DNA of 64,000 nt, from positions 5,246,528 through 5,310,527 of the forward strand of contig NW_025062475.1 in NCBI RefSeq assembly GCF_000002995.4. Reading direction: 5' to 3'. The notes beneath the pieces are model-generated. The model did no database searches and was not told where the DNA came from. It saw nothing but the letters and a program-made list of their open reading frames with translations. Both the position numbers and the translations under genes were made by a program. This stretch comes from Brugia malayi. Lineage: Eukaryota; Nematoda; Chromadorea; Rhabditida; Onchocercidae. Positions 1 to 14,296 of the stretch are shown here, in pieces; position 1 is the stretch's first letter; every line of letters begins with the position of its first letter.

Positions 1-1220
1 ATTAATTTTTATTTTCAATTTTTTCTCATTTCCATAAATTTATATATTTTTGTTTCTTTGGTATGATTTATTATCCCAATTAGTTATTTCCACGAAAAGA
101 GTTTTTTTTTTCTTCATTCCAATTTAGGATAAATCATTTATAAATGAAGAAAAAAATAATTCACTTTTGTCATTTTATTCATTCCTTTATTTCCCCAACT
201 TATTAACATTAATTTTTCATTTTGCATGAAAAAAGAAGGAAACAAAAATTTAATAAAATTTTTATTTTGTAAAATTTTCAAACTTGTTTATTTTTCCATA
301 TTCGATTACATATAAAAAAGAAAAAATATCCATCTTCTTACCGTATCATTGAATTTGATGATTGGCAAAAATTTTTTTCAAAAAAAAAAAAGAAACAAAA
401 ATTGACGAATTAAAACAAATGAAATAAATCAAAATAGTCACTCAGTAATATGCCATTTCAAAATATCAAAAAAAAGGAATTTTTGTTTTTTAAATAATTT
501 AACGAAAAAAAAGCAGAAAATCACAAGAAAGCAAAAATTATTCATCATTTTACTAACAAATTTCATTTATTTTTCGGTCACAGTAATAAATTTGAGTTTT
601 AATGAAACCGAAAATTTGTTGAAAAAAAAAAAAAAAACAGAATTGTTGGTTTTAATTTTTACTGTATCAGTTTTAATTTACTTTTGCATTTATTTTGCTT
701 ATTTATTTATTTTTTCTTTTCCTTTTTTTCTTTTTGTTCTCAAGGCCATATATTTCAACACTTTTTTGTTTTCTATTTTGATATTTACCAAGAAGGTAAA
801 TATAATACCCGCGAAATTAGAAATGAGAAAAAGGGAAAATATGATATGACATAGAGATAGAGAAGAAAGAGGAGGAAAAGATATTAAATCTCTTTAATAT
901 TTCGAATATTTTTAGAATTTATAAAATTTTGTATACCTATGTTATGGGCAATTTTCTAATCATTTTTGATTAGTTAAATAATTCTATGTTGTCAATTTGT
1001 TTTCTTTTTGATAAATAATGCAGTTTGTTATTAGTAAGCTAGGTGGAATATACCTATCGGCAAAAGATTATAGGCCTATTAATTTGGCTGTTATTAAATG
1101 TATTTTGAAAATGAAACTGGGAAAAAAGGTAATAACTATCAATTAAAGATTTTTTTTTTTTGTTTTATTTGATAATTGAAAAATTTTTTAAGTTGAAATA
1201 AAAAGAAAGAATTTTTTTAT
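1..1220. other. AT-rich upstream region, no gene seen
   Basis: Long A and T runs with no convincing exon. A short open frame from an ATG at 1018 ends at a possible donor (AAG|GTAATA, 1128/1129), but its phase does not join the next coding exon. If real it would be 5' UTR or an unrelated transcript. The promoter of the PTR gene should lie here, but no distinct TATA or initiator element stands out. Confidence 0.6.
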
Positions 1221-1231
1221 TTCTTTTCTAG
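1221..1231 (+). promoter_or_regulatory. Putative trans-splice acceptor of PTR gene
   Basis: TTCTTTTCTAG is a good nematode 3' splice site 20 nt before the first usable ATG (1252). No upstream exon in a compatible phase was found, so it is read as a spliced-leader acceptor. A cis-spliced 5' exon further upstream is not excluded. Confidence 0.45.
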
Positions 1232-1251
1232 AAGAAAGACCAGTGTATAAG

Positions 1252-4200
1252 ATGTATGCATTTCGATTTGTTGAAGCTGGCCTACGTCGAGCACTTTGGT
1301 ATTTTGGACGATCGATACCGATTAAAAAAGCCTTATTTGTAGTATGTGTTCATTTTATCACCTTTTCACTATTTTTTTTTTTTTTTTTAAATTATTTATA
1401 TTAAATTCATTTTATTCCTCTTTTTCCTTCAGTTATTCCTTAGCTTTAAAATATTAATTCTATAATTAATAAAAATTGCAATCCTTTAATAAATTAAAAA
1501 GATAAAAAACGATTCTTTTTAAGTGTCTCCCAATCATATTTGTATTGCTGTCATTAATTGGGCCAATCGTACATCGTGAACGATTAAATCTTTCATTACC
1601 CTTTGAAACGTTTGTTTCCTGTTTCAATGATCATTATCCGGCATCCGGCCATAACAACTTACGTGTTGCAACACGTGGAATGCTGTCATTTAATGGTTCT
1701 AATCAAGCGTATAACGCTATAAGACGTAATTCACCAGCTGAATTTGCTATAATTATGCGTTCAAAGTAAGGATTTTATATATATATATATATATTTTTTT
1801 TTTTCTGATTGAGTAAATTTGTATGATTTTCATTTCACTTTAATTTGTAAAAATTGTAATAAAAATTTTTTTTCCTTAAATTTTATCTGTTTTATTACTT
1901 ATCGTTTTCATACCACTTTTTCTTTTTGTTAATTTTATATGACAGTTTATTCAAAGTATTGCTTTCCAGAGGTTATAGTTCGATTATTAGCGAAAATTCG
2001 ATCAATACATTCGGAAAATTAAGTAATTCAGTAAAATCAATTGTTGTCACTTATGAACGAATAAATCTAACGGTTATATTAAAGTTATATTAAAAATTTT
2101 TTCTTGTTAAACAAAATTTGAACAAACTTTTAAAAAAGAATCGAAAATTTGATTGAAAATATTGCAATTTTAAAAATTGTAATTGAAGAGCAAATTCCTA
2201 GAGCATATTATTACATATTTATTGAAATAATATTTATTGTTTAACCTATGTTGAAAAAGTTTTAAATGACAAATTTGTTAATTTTATTTCTCGAATCAGT
2301 TTAGCATTATAATAATTATTTTTATAAGTTATTATATGCAATAATACAAATGTTAGACACTTAATACCATGTAATATCTGCTTTATGTAATACTTCATCT
2401 ATGATAACATTACTCTATTTGATTTACCAGTTGTTAATTATCAGTAATGCAGACTACATGATCCAGACATTCGGACTTGATCTAGACATTCGAACTATTT
2501 GATCTGTGCACTTTAAGACCTTTTATTCTCATTAATAAATGTGCAAATTATATAATGTAAATCTTATATAACGAAATTATTTATTACTTTTTCAATGACA
2601 AAAAAATGTATATGAAACTTAAAGTTTCTGAATAAATACCAAAAAAGCAAATTTATTAATGAACAGATTTTTGTAGTTTCATTCATCTTCATTTATCCAT
2701 TTATTATCATTCAGTGGCCGGAAATGTGTCATGATGCATGTACTGGAAAAGATGATCCTATACAGCAAATTCTGGAAAGTGATCCTAAAACTACACTTAC
2801 TTATCCAGAAACAATTATTTCACTCAAAAATACCGGAAATTTAACACGTTTATTTGTTGGACTGACCATTGGTGGTAAGCACACATTATATTGTTTTTAA
2901 TTTTTAAACAGTAAATATTTTTTAGCCATTAGCAAAACATTAGCAAAATTACTAAAATTTGGAACTTTTAAATTTCTCTTAAAGAAATAATAAAAGAAAT
3001 TGAACAAAACAAAACAATTTTGATGTATGCAAGTATTAACTATAAATACGATTTCTGTTTGATTTGCATAATTTCAGTTATTTCATTCTTTTCTCACATT
3101 GTGATATTAAATAGAAACTTTCAACTTTAACCTAAATTTACCTATCTATACAAAAGTTAGTTTGATTTTCAGTACAAAATTCTATCTTCTCTTCTTTCCT
3201 TATCACATTTATTATTATATCATGTGGTTACAGGTGTGGAAACAGATACAGATGGTGTTGTCACATATGCACGATCATTAAGGACAAATTTTAAACTTAA
3301 AGAAAACTTTCGTTCTGAAATTTTGAATGAATTTTCAAAACAATTTATCAGAAAGGTTATAGAATTTTCTTCACATTTATTTTAAGAGTAATCATTTATG
3401 GTTTTGTTCAGAAAATTAAGTAAAAGTAACTTTTGTAGGAAAAAAAAATGGCGCGAATATAGCAAGAATTTGTTAAATTGAAAGCTCTAAATTAATTGAA
3501 AAAGCTATATTGATCGACCATAACTTATTTGATTAATTGAGTTGATAACATTACAGTTGTTCGAGAAGAAAGAAATAGATATGATAATATATTTGACGTT
3601 CTTCTGTAACACGTACGCTATATTTAACGTGTTCCATGATTTTCTGATAACAATGAGGATAATACTGACGCACACACACACACACATACCCCTAACACTA
3701 ATTTTTTCTTTCTTATTTTAAAACATAATTTATAAATTGGTAATTTTTAATCAAAAATTTTTTTTATAACATTGATATTTCACGAACAGAAATATCTTGA
3801 TATACAACTTAAAATTATTTTTTTAATTTTCAATCAAATTTTGATTATATCATTAGGAAGAAGAAGATGAGAAGCTTTAAAATGTAAAATTAAGTTAATG
3901 CAACAAATAACAAAAAAAAAACAAAACAAAACAAAACGAAAAAAAATGAAATAAACATAGAGGAGAAAGGCCTATTTGACTTAACCCTTTAAGATTTTCG
4001 TCAATAAATAGAAACTAAAAAAAAGCAATCATTGCAGATGAATGAGAAACGAGAAGAAATAAAGAAGACATTAGATGCTGATATTAATTGGTGGTCATAT
4101 CATCAATTTGTTAATGAAGTGATTGCTGGATTAGAAACAATGCATTACTTGCTAATTGCATCTGCAGCTCTTCTTATGCTTACATGTTTGATTGCGAGTT

Positions 4201-7200
4201 TTGGCGCAAATGGCTATCAGGTAATCGATATTTGAAAATAATATCCTTCCAAAATAGAAAAAAAAAAAAAAATAAACAAAGAATAAAATGAACGAAATAA
4301 TTATGATTTACAGTTATTTCCGTTTTAATTTTGTCCCCTTGTCAATTTTATTTTGTTTATATTACTTAGCGCTAAATGATTTATTATAACAAAAACAAAA
4401 AATAATAATACTTTTTTTATTTCTTTTCTTGCTTACATATTTTTTGTTTGTCTTTTAATAAATATTGAAATTAATTTGTGATAGAAAAGAAAAAACAAAC
4501 AAACATAATTAATTTTATTTAAACAAAAACACATATTGCTATCATATTTATCACTTTGCATATTTCGTTTAATAGTGTAAAAAGTTTTGGTATATATATT
4601 TGCATGTTGCAAGTGTTAATTTCATTTAATTATTTCTCATAATTAATCCTTTTAATTTCGTCTAATTGTCATTTATTTCTTTTTTTTCTAATTTCCAATT
4701 TTTTTTTTGAATAATTTTTCTTTTAAATTTTGTTAAAACGATATAAAACATTTCTTGCGAAAAAAAGCAAAAATAAAACCGAAAATATTTATTATATGCC
4801 ATTTGTAAATTTTGATTTTTGCCTTTTTTTATTTCTCGGTTTTTAAAAATAAAATGATAATTAAGTTCTTTTTTTTTCCAAATTCATCAACAACTTTAGG
4901 TGTTGATTTTAAAAATTTTTTATAAATAAAAAAAATTTAATAAATTAATTATCTGTATTTCATAAAACAATCAAATGATGGTTTAAATTTTCTTTTTTTT
5001 CTTTTGCAAGGAGGTCATAATTTTATAGCAGTAAAATAAATTATTTTTTCTTTTTTGTTCATATCACTAGTTGATCCGGTCTTATTGCAGAGTAAACCGG
5101 TTCTGGGATTAGTTATTGGTGTTATTTTAATTGTTTCTTGTCTAGCCGGTTTTTTTGTTCAACTGACCGGAGTAGGATATGTTAATGCGATCGTTTTCCC
5201 AATCTTCTTTATCCTTATCGGTATTATTTGAAATCTTTCGATACTTGTGCTTGCTTACTTGAATAAACATTTTTCATTTAATAAAATAAAAGAGAAATTA
5301 ATAAAAAGTTTAGGAAAGTAACATTCATATTATTAATCAGTAATTAAAGCATCGAATTGTTCAGACGGATTAAAGGTTAAACTTTATTAGAAAATTAATG
5401 CTATAACAATGACAGCAACAGAAGTAGCAGTTATTATATTATCTGTGATATGTAAAAACAATATTCTAATTACTTTGTTTATTATTATTATTTAATTTTC
5501 CTAAAAAAAATGTTGTCAAAATGAATAAAAGATATAATTTTAATAAGAAAAGTATGAAATTTCAGATGTTGGAATACTAATGATGAAAATTCAGGTATTG
5601 GAGTATTAATGCTTTTCACGTTAGAAGATACGTGGTCGAAATATTCAAACGTTGCATGTGATCCAGTGGAAAAATTATCACTAATCCTAAGCTGGGATGC
5701 ACCATGTACTACAATCACTTCATTTATCATTATCGTTTCTTTTGGTAAATACTTACCTTATCTTACCTTGTCATGATATTGACAATGTTATCATCTTAAA
5801 AATAAATTTTGAGGATGTCAGTGAGTAAATTTTAAATTATCGATTAAAGTTATAATTGTAGCTTAATGATCATTTAACTAAATAAAAGAAAGAATATTGG
5901 TACAAATTCTTTTGTTTTAACAAATTAGCATTTAATTTAAAAAGTAAAAGTATTTTGCTTATTATTTCTTAGAATATCTAAAATATTTTAACTATTTGCT
6001 CTACTGATAAGAAAATGAATGGATGAATTAATTAATGAATATGAAATGATGATTCCCAAATGATAAAGTGATAATAGGAAAACTGAAACTATTGAAAAAT
6101 CACTAATAATATAATTATTAATCTAAAATTGCTTTTTGTAACATACAATTAATAAATTTTCATTAATTAATAATCCAATTATTTTAGCAGTAATTGGTTC
6201 AACGACGAAAAGTCCTTACTTGCAATATATGTCGTTTGTGTTAGCAGCTGGTGTCGCTGTCTTGCTCATCTTCGCTCTTCTATTCTTCTCGGTATTCCTG
6301 TACGTTGCGGGTCGTCGTGAGACTAAAGGGGTCAAATGGTATCAGTGCTTTCGTTCCGGTGATACACATTTCGCTCGTAAGTTGTTATTTTGAACGAAAC
6401 AAAAAATGAAATAATCAATGTTTTTTTTTTTTTTTTGAAATATTTAAAAAGTATGAAATTAAACAAAGAATAAAAAACTGCCAATTTTTTCCCTTTTGTT
6501 TGACCTTAACTGCATTATTATTATTACTATATATATGCTAATTATAATTACCTATTATAATTAATAAAGAATTATTGCCCTATGCTATATAATCAATTAA
6601 ATATTTTGAACACAAAAAAAAAACTGAAATTAATACTTCCATTATTTAGTTTATTATTTAGTGCATTTTTGATAAGATAATTTGTGAATAAGAGAAATAA
6701 GCAAAAAGCGAAAAAAATGAAACTGAAATAGAAAAAAAATATAAATTGCTAAAATTTGAAAATAAGACGTTCATTTATTTTCTTATTAAACTTAAATTTA
6801 ATTAAAAAAGTGGAATTAAAAAAATATGAAAAATTATGAAAGTGATTTTTCTCTTATAAACTATTTAATTCATTCATGTCGCATACAATAATTGATTACT
6901 CTGTGATGAAATTAATGAAATTATGTTAAAAATGAAAGAAAAAAAAATGAGTTGAAACTTAATTTAAACTATTGCTGTTGCAGCCAGAACAATCAACGAA
7001 TTCAGCGATTCAAGCATTGAAATGCTTCATGAAAAGCTTATTGATACTAAGCCTTCATTTTCGAGAGCCACCGCGGCGGCAATGGCTAATTCATATCTTC
7101 GTTGTCCGGTTGCATTCATTTTTGCAATCTATTTGGTGCTTGCTTTTTGGGGATGCAAGGATGTTCGGTATGGCAAAATAAATAAAAAAGAGAAAAAAAC

Positions 7201-10200
7201 TAATTAACTAGAAAGTTTACCTTAAAATTCTTATCAAAATTTGTCATGATTAATAAATGATATTATCAATAATGTAAGGTAAAATATTAACCAATTAATT
7301 AATTATTAGAAATAAAGAAGGAAAATTTTATTTGTTAATTTAAGAATAGATCTGAAGGAAGAATATTTCCTGTCAAAAGAGAGTGAATCACGAACATTTA
7401 TTGAAAATTATCGTATCGAATTTGGACAATATGAAGATTTTCTTGAATTGGTATTTGATGAACCGATCGATTATCTTGATCCACATCGAAAGGATGAAAT
7501 TCTGGCAATACTAGAATGGCCTATTGTAAGTTATTTTAATTTTAGAATGGAAAAAAAAAATTTTTTTTCAAATTTTATCTCAACTTTATTATTTTTCTAA
7601 TTTTTATGCATATATTGTTGGATAATTATTATTTCAATAAATGGAGTAGCAATTAATAAACTTGCTTCCAGGCTTTAATTATTTACATATAGTTATTTCC
7701 AAAGATACAAATCATTTTCCTACTTTCTAGATTTTTGATATATCTCCTTCTAGTCTATTATTATTATTACTGTTCGGAATATCTTGTAATTATTATTTTT
7801 TTTTTTTTTTATTATTCCAGCAAAATCAGCTGGCAACAAGATCAGTGAGTTGGTTGAAAGATTTTGTACGATTCGAAAGTACAACTATTTACGACATAAA
7901 TCCAGTAAATTATTAAACTTATTTCATTCTTATTTAATTAAGTCGAGTAATTTTAGGCATTTTATAATTTACTTACCAATCGTTTGTTTCTTAAAATTCA
8001 AATTAAAGAAAGCCCAAAATAAACATTTAAGTATCTGCAAAACCAATTTCTACATCTTTTAAAGTTTTTTTAAATTAAATAAGTTTTTCTTCCAAACGAA
8101 ACCTAAATTTCAACCTTTTTTCCTAAAACCTTATGTAATAACAAATTACGACTGTTTAATCTCAATAATATGTGCAATTTAAATTGCTAAGATAACCCAT
8201 ATTTAGTTTCATCTTTTCTCAAATATTTCAAATTTGAGTACAGCAATTTCTCCATTTCAATCTTAAATCATTAATTTACTAGATAGATATGAGCAGCAAT
8301 AACTTTTATAAAAATACATCACAATTAACTCAAATTTTACTTTTTTAAATTATATTTGTTTTTTCCTTTTCTTTTCAAGCAATCAAACAGCTTTACTTTA
8401 TAAACAATTTAAGGATACATTTGTGCCAATTATTGGTATTGTCTTTTTGACTGCTGAAAATTATAAAAAATATCGAAATGACATAATTTTTGACAAATTT
8501 CAAACACGTATTATTGGTTCACGGATGTATATTGAATTAACAGCAAAAGGTGTTCGAGAACGGTTAGTTGAAAATTGTAACATTCTTTCGATTTTTTTTT
8601 TCCTTCTAAAATTATTTAAAAGGAAATAGTTTTGTTATGATAATAATGCAGTACTAATTAATTTTAGATTATTTGTTATTGATGAATTATTGAATAAGGC
8701 TCGTTCAGCAGGTATATCAATGTTTGTGAAGACACCATTTATCTTTGCTATACAGCATGATTTACAGGTAAATAACAATTTCATTTAAATGCAAATTCTA
8801 TGATTTTAAGGATGAATTTTCTATTTGTAGTAATATATATTAATATTTGCCTGCTTATATTATGGTATATGCATGTGCTAAATAGTAGTACAGTAATAAC
8901 AGCTAATAATAGTAAAATGATATCGAAAGATAAGTAAAAGATAATTTATATCTATTCTACCACATTTCAAAGAACAAACTTTTAAACATACTGAACAAGA
9001 ATTAATTATAAGAAAGACAGAAATGGCTAAATGATAAGAAAAACGTGAACTGTCAAACAGCGATAACAACAGTAATGGACGATAGATGGACAAAGAGATG
9101 TTTTATCAGTTGTACCAAAAGGCTGATGGATAATTAGCAGTAGTACCATGATAACTAAAGGAGAGTATACGGATAAAGATTAACAATATCGCGGTACCAA
9201 GTGATAGATGGATAATTAAGAGCAATAATATCAAATGATAAGTGATTAAAAACGGTAGTACCATTGCACCAGAGGATGGACACATTTGATTTAGGATTGA
9301 ATTCAATGACTATTTTAGGTGATGTCAACAGTAATCATAGCATTCACCTTACTTCTTTGCTGTGTTTGCACTTTATCACTATTCCTCTTTGGGATACCAT
9401 CACTAACTGTGCTGGTGTTATTATCTAATCTATCAGTCATTGCTGGTGTTATTGGTTTTGCAACGTATTGGTTAATTCCTATTAATGCCATCACTTTATT
9501 TATGGCTTTGGCTGGTTTCTTAATTTTTCTATTTAATTTTCGATGAAACCAAATTTTAAATTAATAATTAAATGTGTGAAGTAATTGAAATAATTCAAAT
9601 CGTTTTCTTTTTTTTAAATTTATATATTAAGTGTTAAAATGAAAACGACTGACTAATTGTTGATTTCAAATTACTGAATTAATATGATCTTTTTGAAATT
9701 TTATACTTCTCCACTTTTATTATCAGTGCATTATCATATTCTTATCATTTCTCATCATATTTTTATTCTTATCATTTTATTACCTGCCTAATCAATCAAT
9801 ATTACCTAATCAATAGTAACTGATTAGAAGTAAAAATTTAGGAAATGCTTTAACAACTGCAATTGTTTCCTATTTCTGTTACAATTTTGCAACTGCTGGG
9901 AAAAGGCAAAAAACTGGTGAACAACGAGTACGGTATTCTTTCCAGGTTTGAATGATAATTTTCAACGCTGTTATCTCCTCTTTTTCTCTTCATTGTTATT
10001 ATTAGATTCTTATTTCTTTTAAAAATAAATTTGATTTTCGCTTGAAACAATTATAAAATATAAATCGTTGAAGTTTTTAGGAAAAAAAGCTTTTCATTGA
10101 TAACGAAAGAAAATTTTCAGTCATGTTTACTACCAATAACTTTGGCATGTTTTGTACCAATTGTAACATATTTGCCATTGCTATTATCTGGTTTACCTGT

Positions 10201-12475
10201 GATGATGCATGTCTTCAAGATATTAATACTTACTTCATTTATTACCTATATTCATTTGTTTTTTTTCTTACCCAAGTAAGTACTGATAATTGATAAAATT
10301 ATTAATAGGAGTTGATAATGATAATGGTGATGATAAATAAATATAACACCTATAATATATATCATTATTTCTTTCAAGAAAGAAAAATAAATGCAATACC
10401 AATAATAATATAATATCATTGGTCTTTGTTAATTGTCAACTTTTTAATTGTATTTAATTGTATGAAATATTGGTGATAATTTTAGGATCAGCTGAAATGA
10501 AGTTTAAGTTTGATTTTGCATTTATTCATTAACTTGCAAACAATTTTTTATCACAATGAATGAATAATCTGATTTTCATTTAGTGAAATATAATTGTTTC
10601 TCTTTTAATGTTATATTTCATAACATTAAAACTAAAATTAATTGATAATTAACCTAGAATAATTTGAAACAGAAATTTTATTGTGTATTTTAAATTTTAT
10701 TTATGAAATTTACGATTCATATTTCTATTATTACAGCATGATGATATTTCTCACCGAGCAAATTCCATCATTTTGCTCATCGCTGCAGGATATTTGCGAT
10801 GAATGTTGCTGCTACTGTTTTGATATTGAAGAGGATTCCGGTAGCATTTACTATATACCAACCGGAGGTCGCACTACTTCACAACTTAACGGCTTAACAA
10901 AGTTTGACCTTTTCCATTGATTATCAGATTTAATCAATTTATTCAAACAACAAAAAAAAATTCATCTGAAATGATTTGCTCCAAAGACTAATCTGCAGTT
11001 TAAACTTAAAGCAGCTTAAGTTTATGAAATGATAGTGTTTGATACTAATTAATGATGGTACAATGAAACTAATGCATTGTATATTAGTATCGATTATGTA
11101 TATTTCTCTGATTACAAAAAAAAAAAAAAAGAATCTGTTGACTTTAATTAGCTAGAAAATAAACAATTCATTATACTGATATTCTAATTTCGAGAATTTG
11201 AGAATTAAATAACCATCTTTCAAAAATTTGCATAATACTTGATGAAAAATCTTTTAGACAGTATTCATATGCGTTAACAGTGCCATCAACTACACGTGGC
11301 ATGTTGCTACCACCTAAAACAGCAGGTTATTTACCGGTAACTGCTACGGTTGCTCCAGCTTTGATTCCTGATGTACTTCCCTATCAGCCGAATCCAGTTG
11401 TTAGTATTGGAAATTATCGATCAACTAAAAGTCATCGTCGTGAAAATAGTGAAGTCAATTTTTTTTTTTTTTTTAGCAGTTTTGATTTGACAATCTTATT
11501 TCAATTCTGAGATAGATTAAATGAAATAAATTGATTAATAATGGTTGGTAAATAATGCTTTAAAAAAATTCATACGTTAAATAACTATTTTGTGAAGATT
11601 ATTTTGCAAAATTTCAACATTGATACTTTTTTCCTACAGCAATCTCTCAGCTTACCATCATCACCACGAATAGCTGTATCTAATCGACAAACACCTCGAC
11701 GAGAACGACGAGAACGACGACGAAAGACAGCCGAGGATCATTCACAAAATGATGAATCAATCTATGAGGAACCGCCATCATTGGTTACTGCATTAAATTA
11801 TCATTTTATGATGTTAAAGGATTTAACTGTCTCTTAATTACTACTTTTAATTTTATAATTTATCACAAATCTTTTTTAGAAAATTTTCTAATTTCCTTTT
11901 TTCTCTATTATTGAAAATATTGTAGTTTAATGAAATTCCAGTCTTCAAATTTACATGAATCACATTCACCAATTCAATCGCGACGTCATGATGGACGAAA
12001 ACCAGAAAGGCGACAGTCTCATTCATCTACCTCACGACATATTTTACGTGATGAACGATCTTTGGTTGGTTAAATTTTAAATTAATTGATTTTTTATGAA
12101 AAAAAATAAACAAGAATAAAATTTTTTAAGTAAAAGTTTTAAGCCATTGCCATATTTTCTATTTCTTCAATAAGTATTTGAAAGGATGATTTTTTTTTTT
12201 TTGGAAATATTTAATGAAATGAAAATTTCTAATAAGTTATAATTTAAATGATGCAATCAGTCAACCAACTAATCAACAGTTAAATATAGGAACGAGACTC
12301 AGCTATAGAATTGCGTTCTAACTGGAAGCAATACTTGATCGATGGTAATTTACGTCAAACTACCGGTGTTGTTGTGTCAACTTCTCCACCTTCTACTCCT
12401 CAACAGATAATGTACTATTCAACGCCTGCTTATCGGACACAACCACCACGCTATAGTCGTGATAAAAGATTTTAA
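1252..12475 (+). CDS. Patched-related (PTR) sterol-sensing-domain membrane protein
   Basis: Gene of 22 exons, 1118 aa: 1252-1341, 1524-1765, 1946-2072, 2715-2874, 3234-3355, 4038-4220, 5091-5220, 5595-5744, 6191-6376, 6984-7167, 7345-7525, 7821-7904, 8414-8562, 8668-8767, 9319-9514, 9842-9945, 10121-10275, 10737-10901, 11258-11453, 11640-11783, 11942-12064, 12290-12475. All phases join and only the last exon has an in-frame stop. Seen: TM1 near residues 28-45, a Cys-containing ectodomain (WPEMCHDAC), a sterol-sensing-type cluster of five helices at about 283-440 ending in GRRE, TM7 about 500-520, a second ectodomain, TM8-12 about 700-848, then a 250-residue cytoplasmic tail rich in Ser, Pro and Arg. 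PTR proteins are expanded in nematodes and act in cuticle, epithelial and molting functions. Odd: the acidic residues expected in TM4 and TM10 are absent (GIGVLM at 352-357; ALTTA at 764-768). Least certain joins: 2072/2715 (weak donor ACG|GTTATA) and 7904/8414. The exact orthologue is not identified. Confidence 0.85.
6185..6190 (+). other. Tandem NAGNAG acceptor in PTR gene
   Basis: TTTTAGCAG offers two 3' splice sites three bases apart. Use of the first gives an extra alanine before Val-Ile-Gly, at the start of the loop/helix after TM5. Both keep frame, so both isoforms are possible. Confidence 0.5.
8868..9300 (+). repeat. Degenerate minisatellite-like intron 14 of PTR gene
   Basis: Intron 8768-9318 contains loosely repeated words: GATGGATAATTA twice, GGTACCA/GTAGTACCA several times, and runs of GATAA-type words. 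No coding signal joins the flanking exons. The open minus frames here are by-products of the repeats. Confidence 0.4.
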
Positions 12476-12485
12476 AATTTTTACA

Positions 12486-12491
12486 AATAAA
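12486..12491 (+). terminator. Poly(A) signal of PTR gene
   Basis: AATAAA lies about ten bases after the TAA stop at 12473-12475. Further AATAAA-like words near 12,770 and 12,920 could serve as alternatives. Confidence 0.5.
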
Positions 12492-13178
12492 AAATTTAAC
12501 ATTAAAAATGATTACATACATCAGTTATGTTAACAATTATCATGACACATGCATCTGTTTTGTTCTTTTTTATTTCTATTTTATATAATTAGTATTTATT
12601 TTTTTCAAACTGAATTTCTAGGTAGAACAGGATGAGAAACAATTATTCCAAACATCAAAGGAATTAATAATTACTTCATTAATATTTAGACATCATTGTA
12701 AACTATAATATGCAAGCCGATAAATACTTGATGGATACAATTCCATCGATAAAATAAAACAACCTGCAATTTCTATTTTCAAAATAAATTCGTTAAAAAT
12801 TAAAATTTTTTGCAACAGAAAAAATAGCAATATTTTCTTTTGATTATATATATATTTGAAATAAAATTATCTTTTTAAATGAATTTAGTGAAAAAAGATT
12901 TTGTTAGATTTAATGAAAATAAACTGATTGAATCAATAAAACTGTGAAGTGCAATTACTTCGTTTTCCTTTTTTTGTGTTTATTTTGCAATTTTCGTTTA
13001 TTTTTTGCTTTTCATAGAAAATTCCCACACTTTATTTTACTTTTTCAAACAGTAAAAGAAATAAATAAATGCCATATTTATTTGTATGCAAATTATTTGC
13101 TAATTTTCATTTCAAAACAACTCAATTTTTGTAATTCTGTCAATATTATCAATTTTTCTTTTTTCATCGTATTCTCAG

Positions 13179-13363
13179 GTTACTATGAACAAGTTTTCTG
13201 GATTTCCGGGTTGTTGGCACAAAATGGATTACACTGTTAAATTATTTCATACGAAATACAAATTTATTAGTATTTCATTGTTACAAATAAATGTTGTTGG
13301 TATATTGCTAAAAGCAAATCAATATGTCGAGAAATTATTGTTTATTTCCCTTTGTGCCAAATA
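13179..13363 (+). other. Exon-like fragment, unassigned
   Basis: A good acceptor (ATTCTCAG, 13171-13178) is followed by a frame open to TAA at 13361-13363, with ATG at 13185. A second frame after the same acceptor is also open for about 20 codons. Base composition is more even than the surroundings. It could be a trans-spliced short gene (59 codons from the ATG), a lone terminal exon, or chance. No family recognised. Confidence 0.2.
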
Positions 13364-14250
13364 ATCCTCGTTTAGGCTTTGCCATACTTCAGTATCATTA
13401 TTTATTTAGCTAATGATCTTGGTGACAATTAATTTATCGTTGTTTTTTCGTTCTAATTAAAGTATTAACATTTATTTATTGTACGTTAAAATTATCCCAA
13501 AATATAGTTTAAACTTGACAAGAAAGAGCTATCAATGCATTAATTTTACCTGAATTTTTTCTCTGCTCTAAAAGACGGATAGTTTTAAATTCCAAAAGTT
13601 TTTTTTTTTTTCAATTTTTCAACTTATAAGTGGGAATTTTAGCTTACGCGAAGAAAAAAAGAATGAAATCCAATGTATGAAAATTGTTTCATTTTATAAA
13701 TTCCGAATCTGATTCACATTCTATATAATATCAGTACTAATATCCTCAATTTAGCACCAATATCTCTGTCCAAAATGTAAACAATGATTTTTTTTGTTTT
13801 GTTTTTATTTATTTCACTTTGCTACTTATTGTTTACTTTGATTCCACCAATTCCGCTTATTTACTTTTTTATTTTACTAGCGGTGTTGTGGAAAAGAAAT
13901 TTGATAACTATAATTTGCTCATTTGGTGATGAAATTGCCTTTTTCATTTTTTTGTATTAATGTATTTTTTTAACATTTTTATGTGTGATGAAATTGACAT
14001 TTATCTTAATAAAATCAATTATTACAATATTATTTTGTAACTGAAAGAGATATTAAATAATATTTCTACGTTGACTTAAATACTCACAAAGTTTCTTAAA
14101 ACGAATGTTATTTGTTTATCTATTTTCTGTTATTACAGGTGTATATGAAGTGAAAATAATAACTTTTAAATGTGGAATTTGAATTTTGTAAAATTGAATG
14201 AAAAAGTAATCGATTCCAGTAAGTATGCCAATTCTTTTCCTTTTCAATAG

Positions 14251-14296
14251 TGTTTATAAAATCATAAGACGCGCATATTGGCGCATATGGTGTTAG
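14251..14296 (+). other. Possible short terminal exon, unassigned
   Basis: After the acceptor TTTTCAATAG (ends 14250) a phase-2 frame reads VYKIIRRAYWRIWC and then stops. The patch holds three GCGCAT words in a local GC-rich spot. No partner exon was found upstream, so this is a weak candidate. Confidence 0.12.

Noticed and set aside
592..849. 85-codon hydrophobic open frame upstream of the PTR gene
   Set aside because: Phe/Ile/Leu-rich translation of T-rich DNA with no splice or family signal.
1018..1128. Possible first coding exon of the PTR gene (ATG 1018)
   Set aside because: Its donor phase does not match the exon starting at 1232, so it cannot join without a stop.
13366..13376. TTAGGC, the nematode telomere unit
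   Set aside because: Single isolated copies only; no array, so no telomere or internal telomeric tract.
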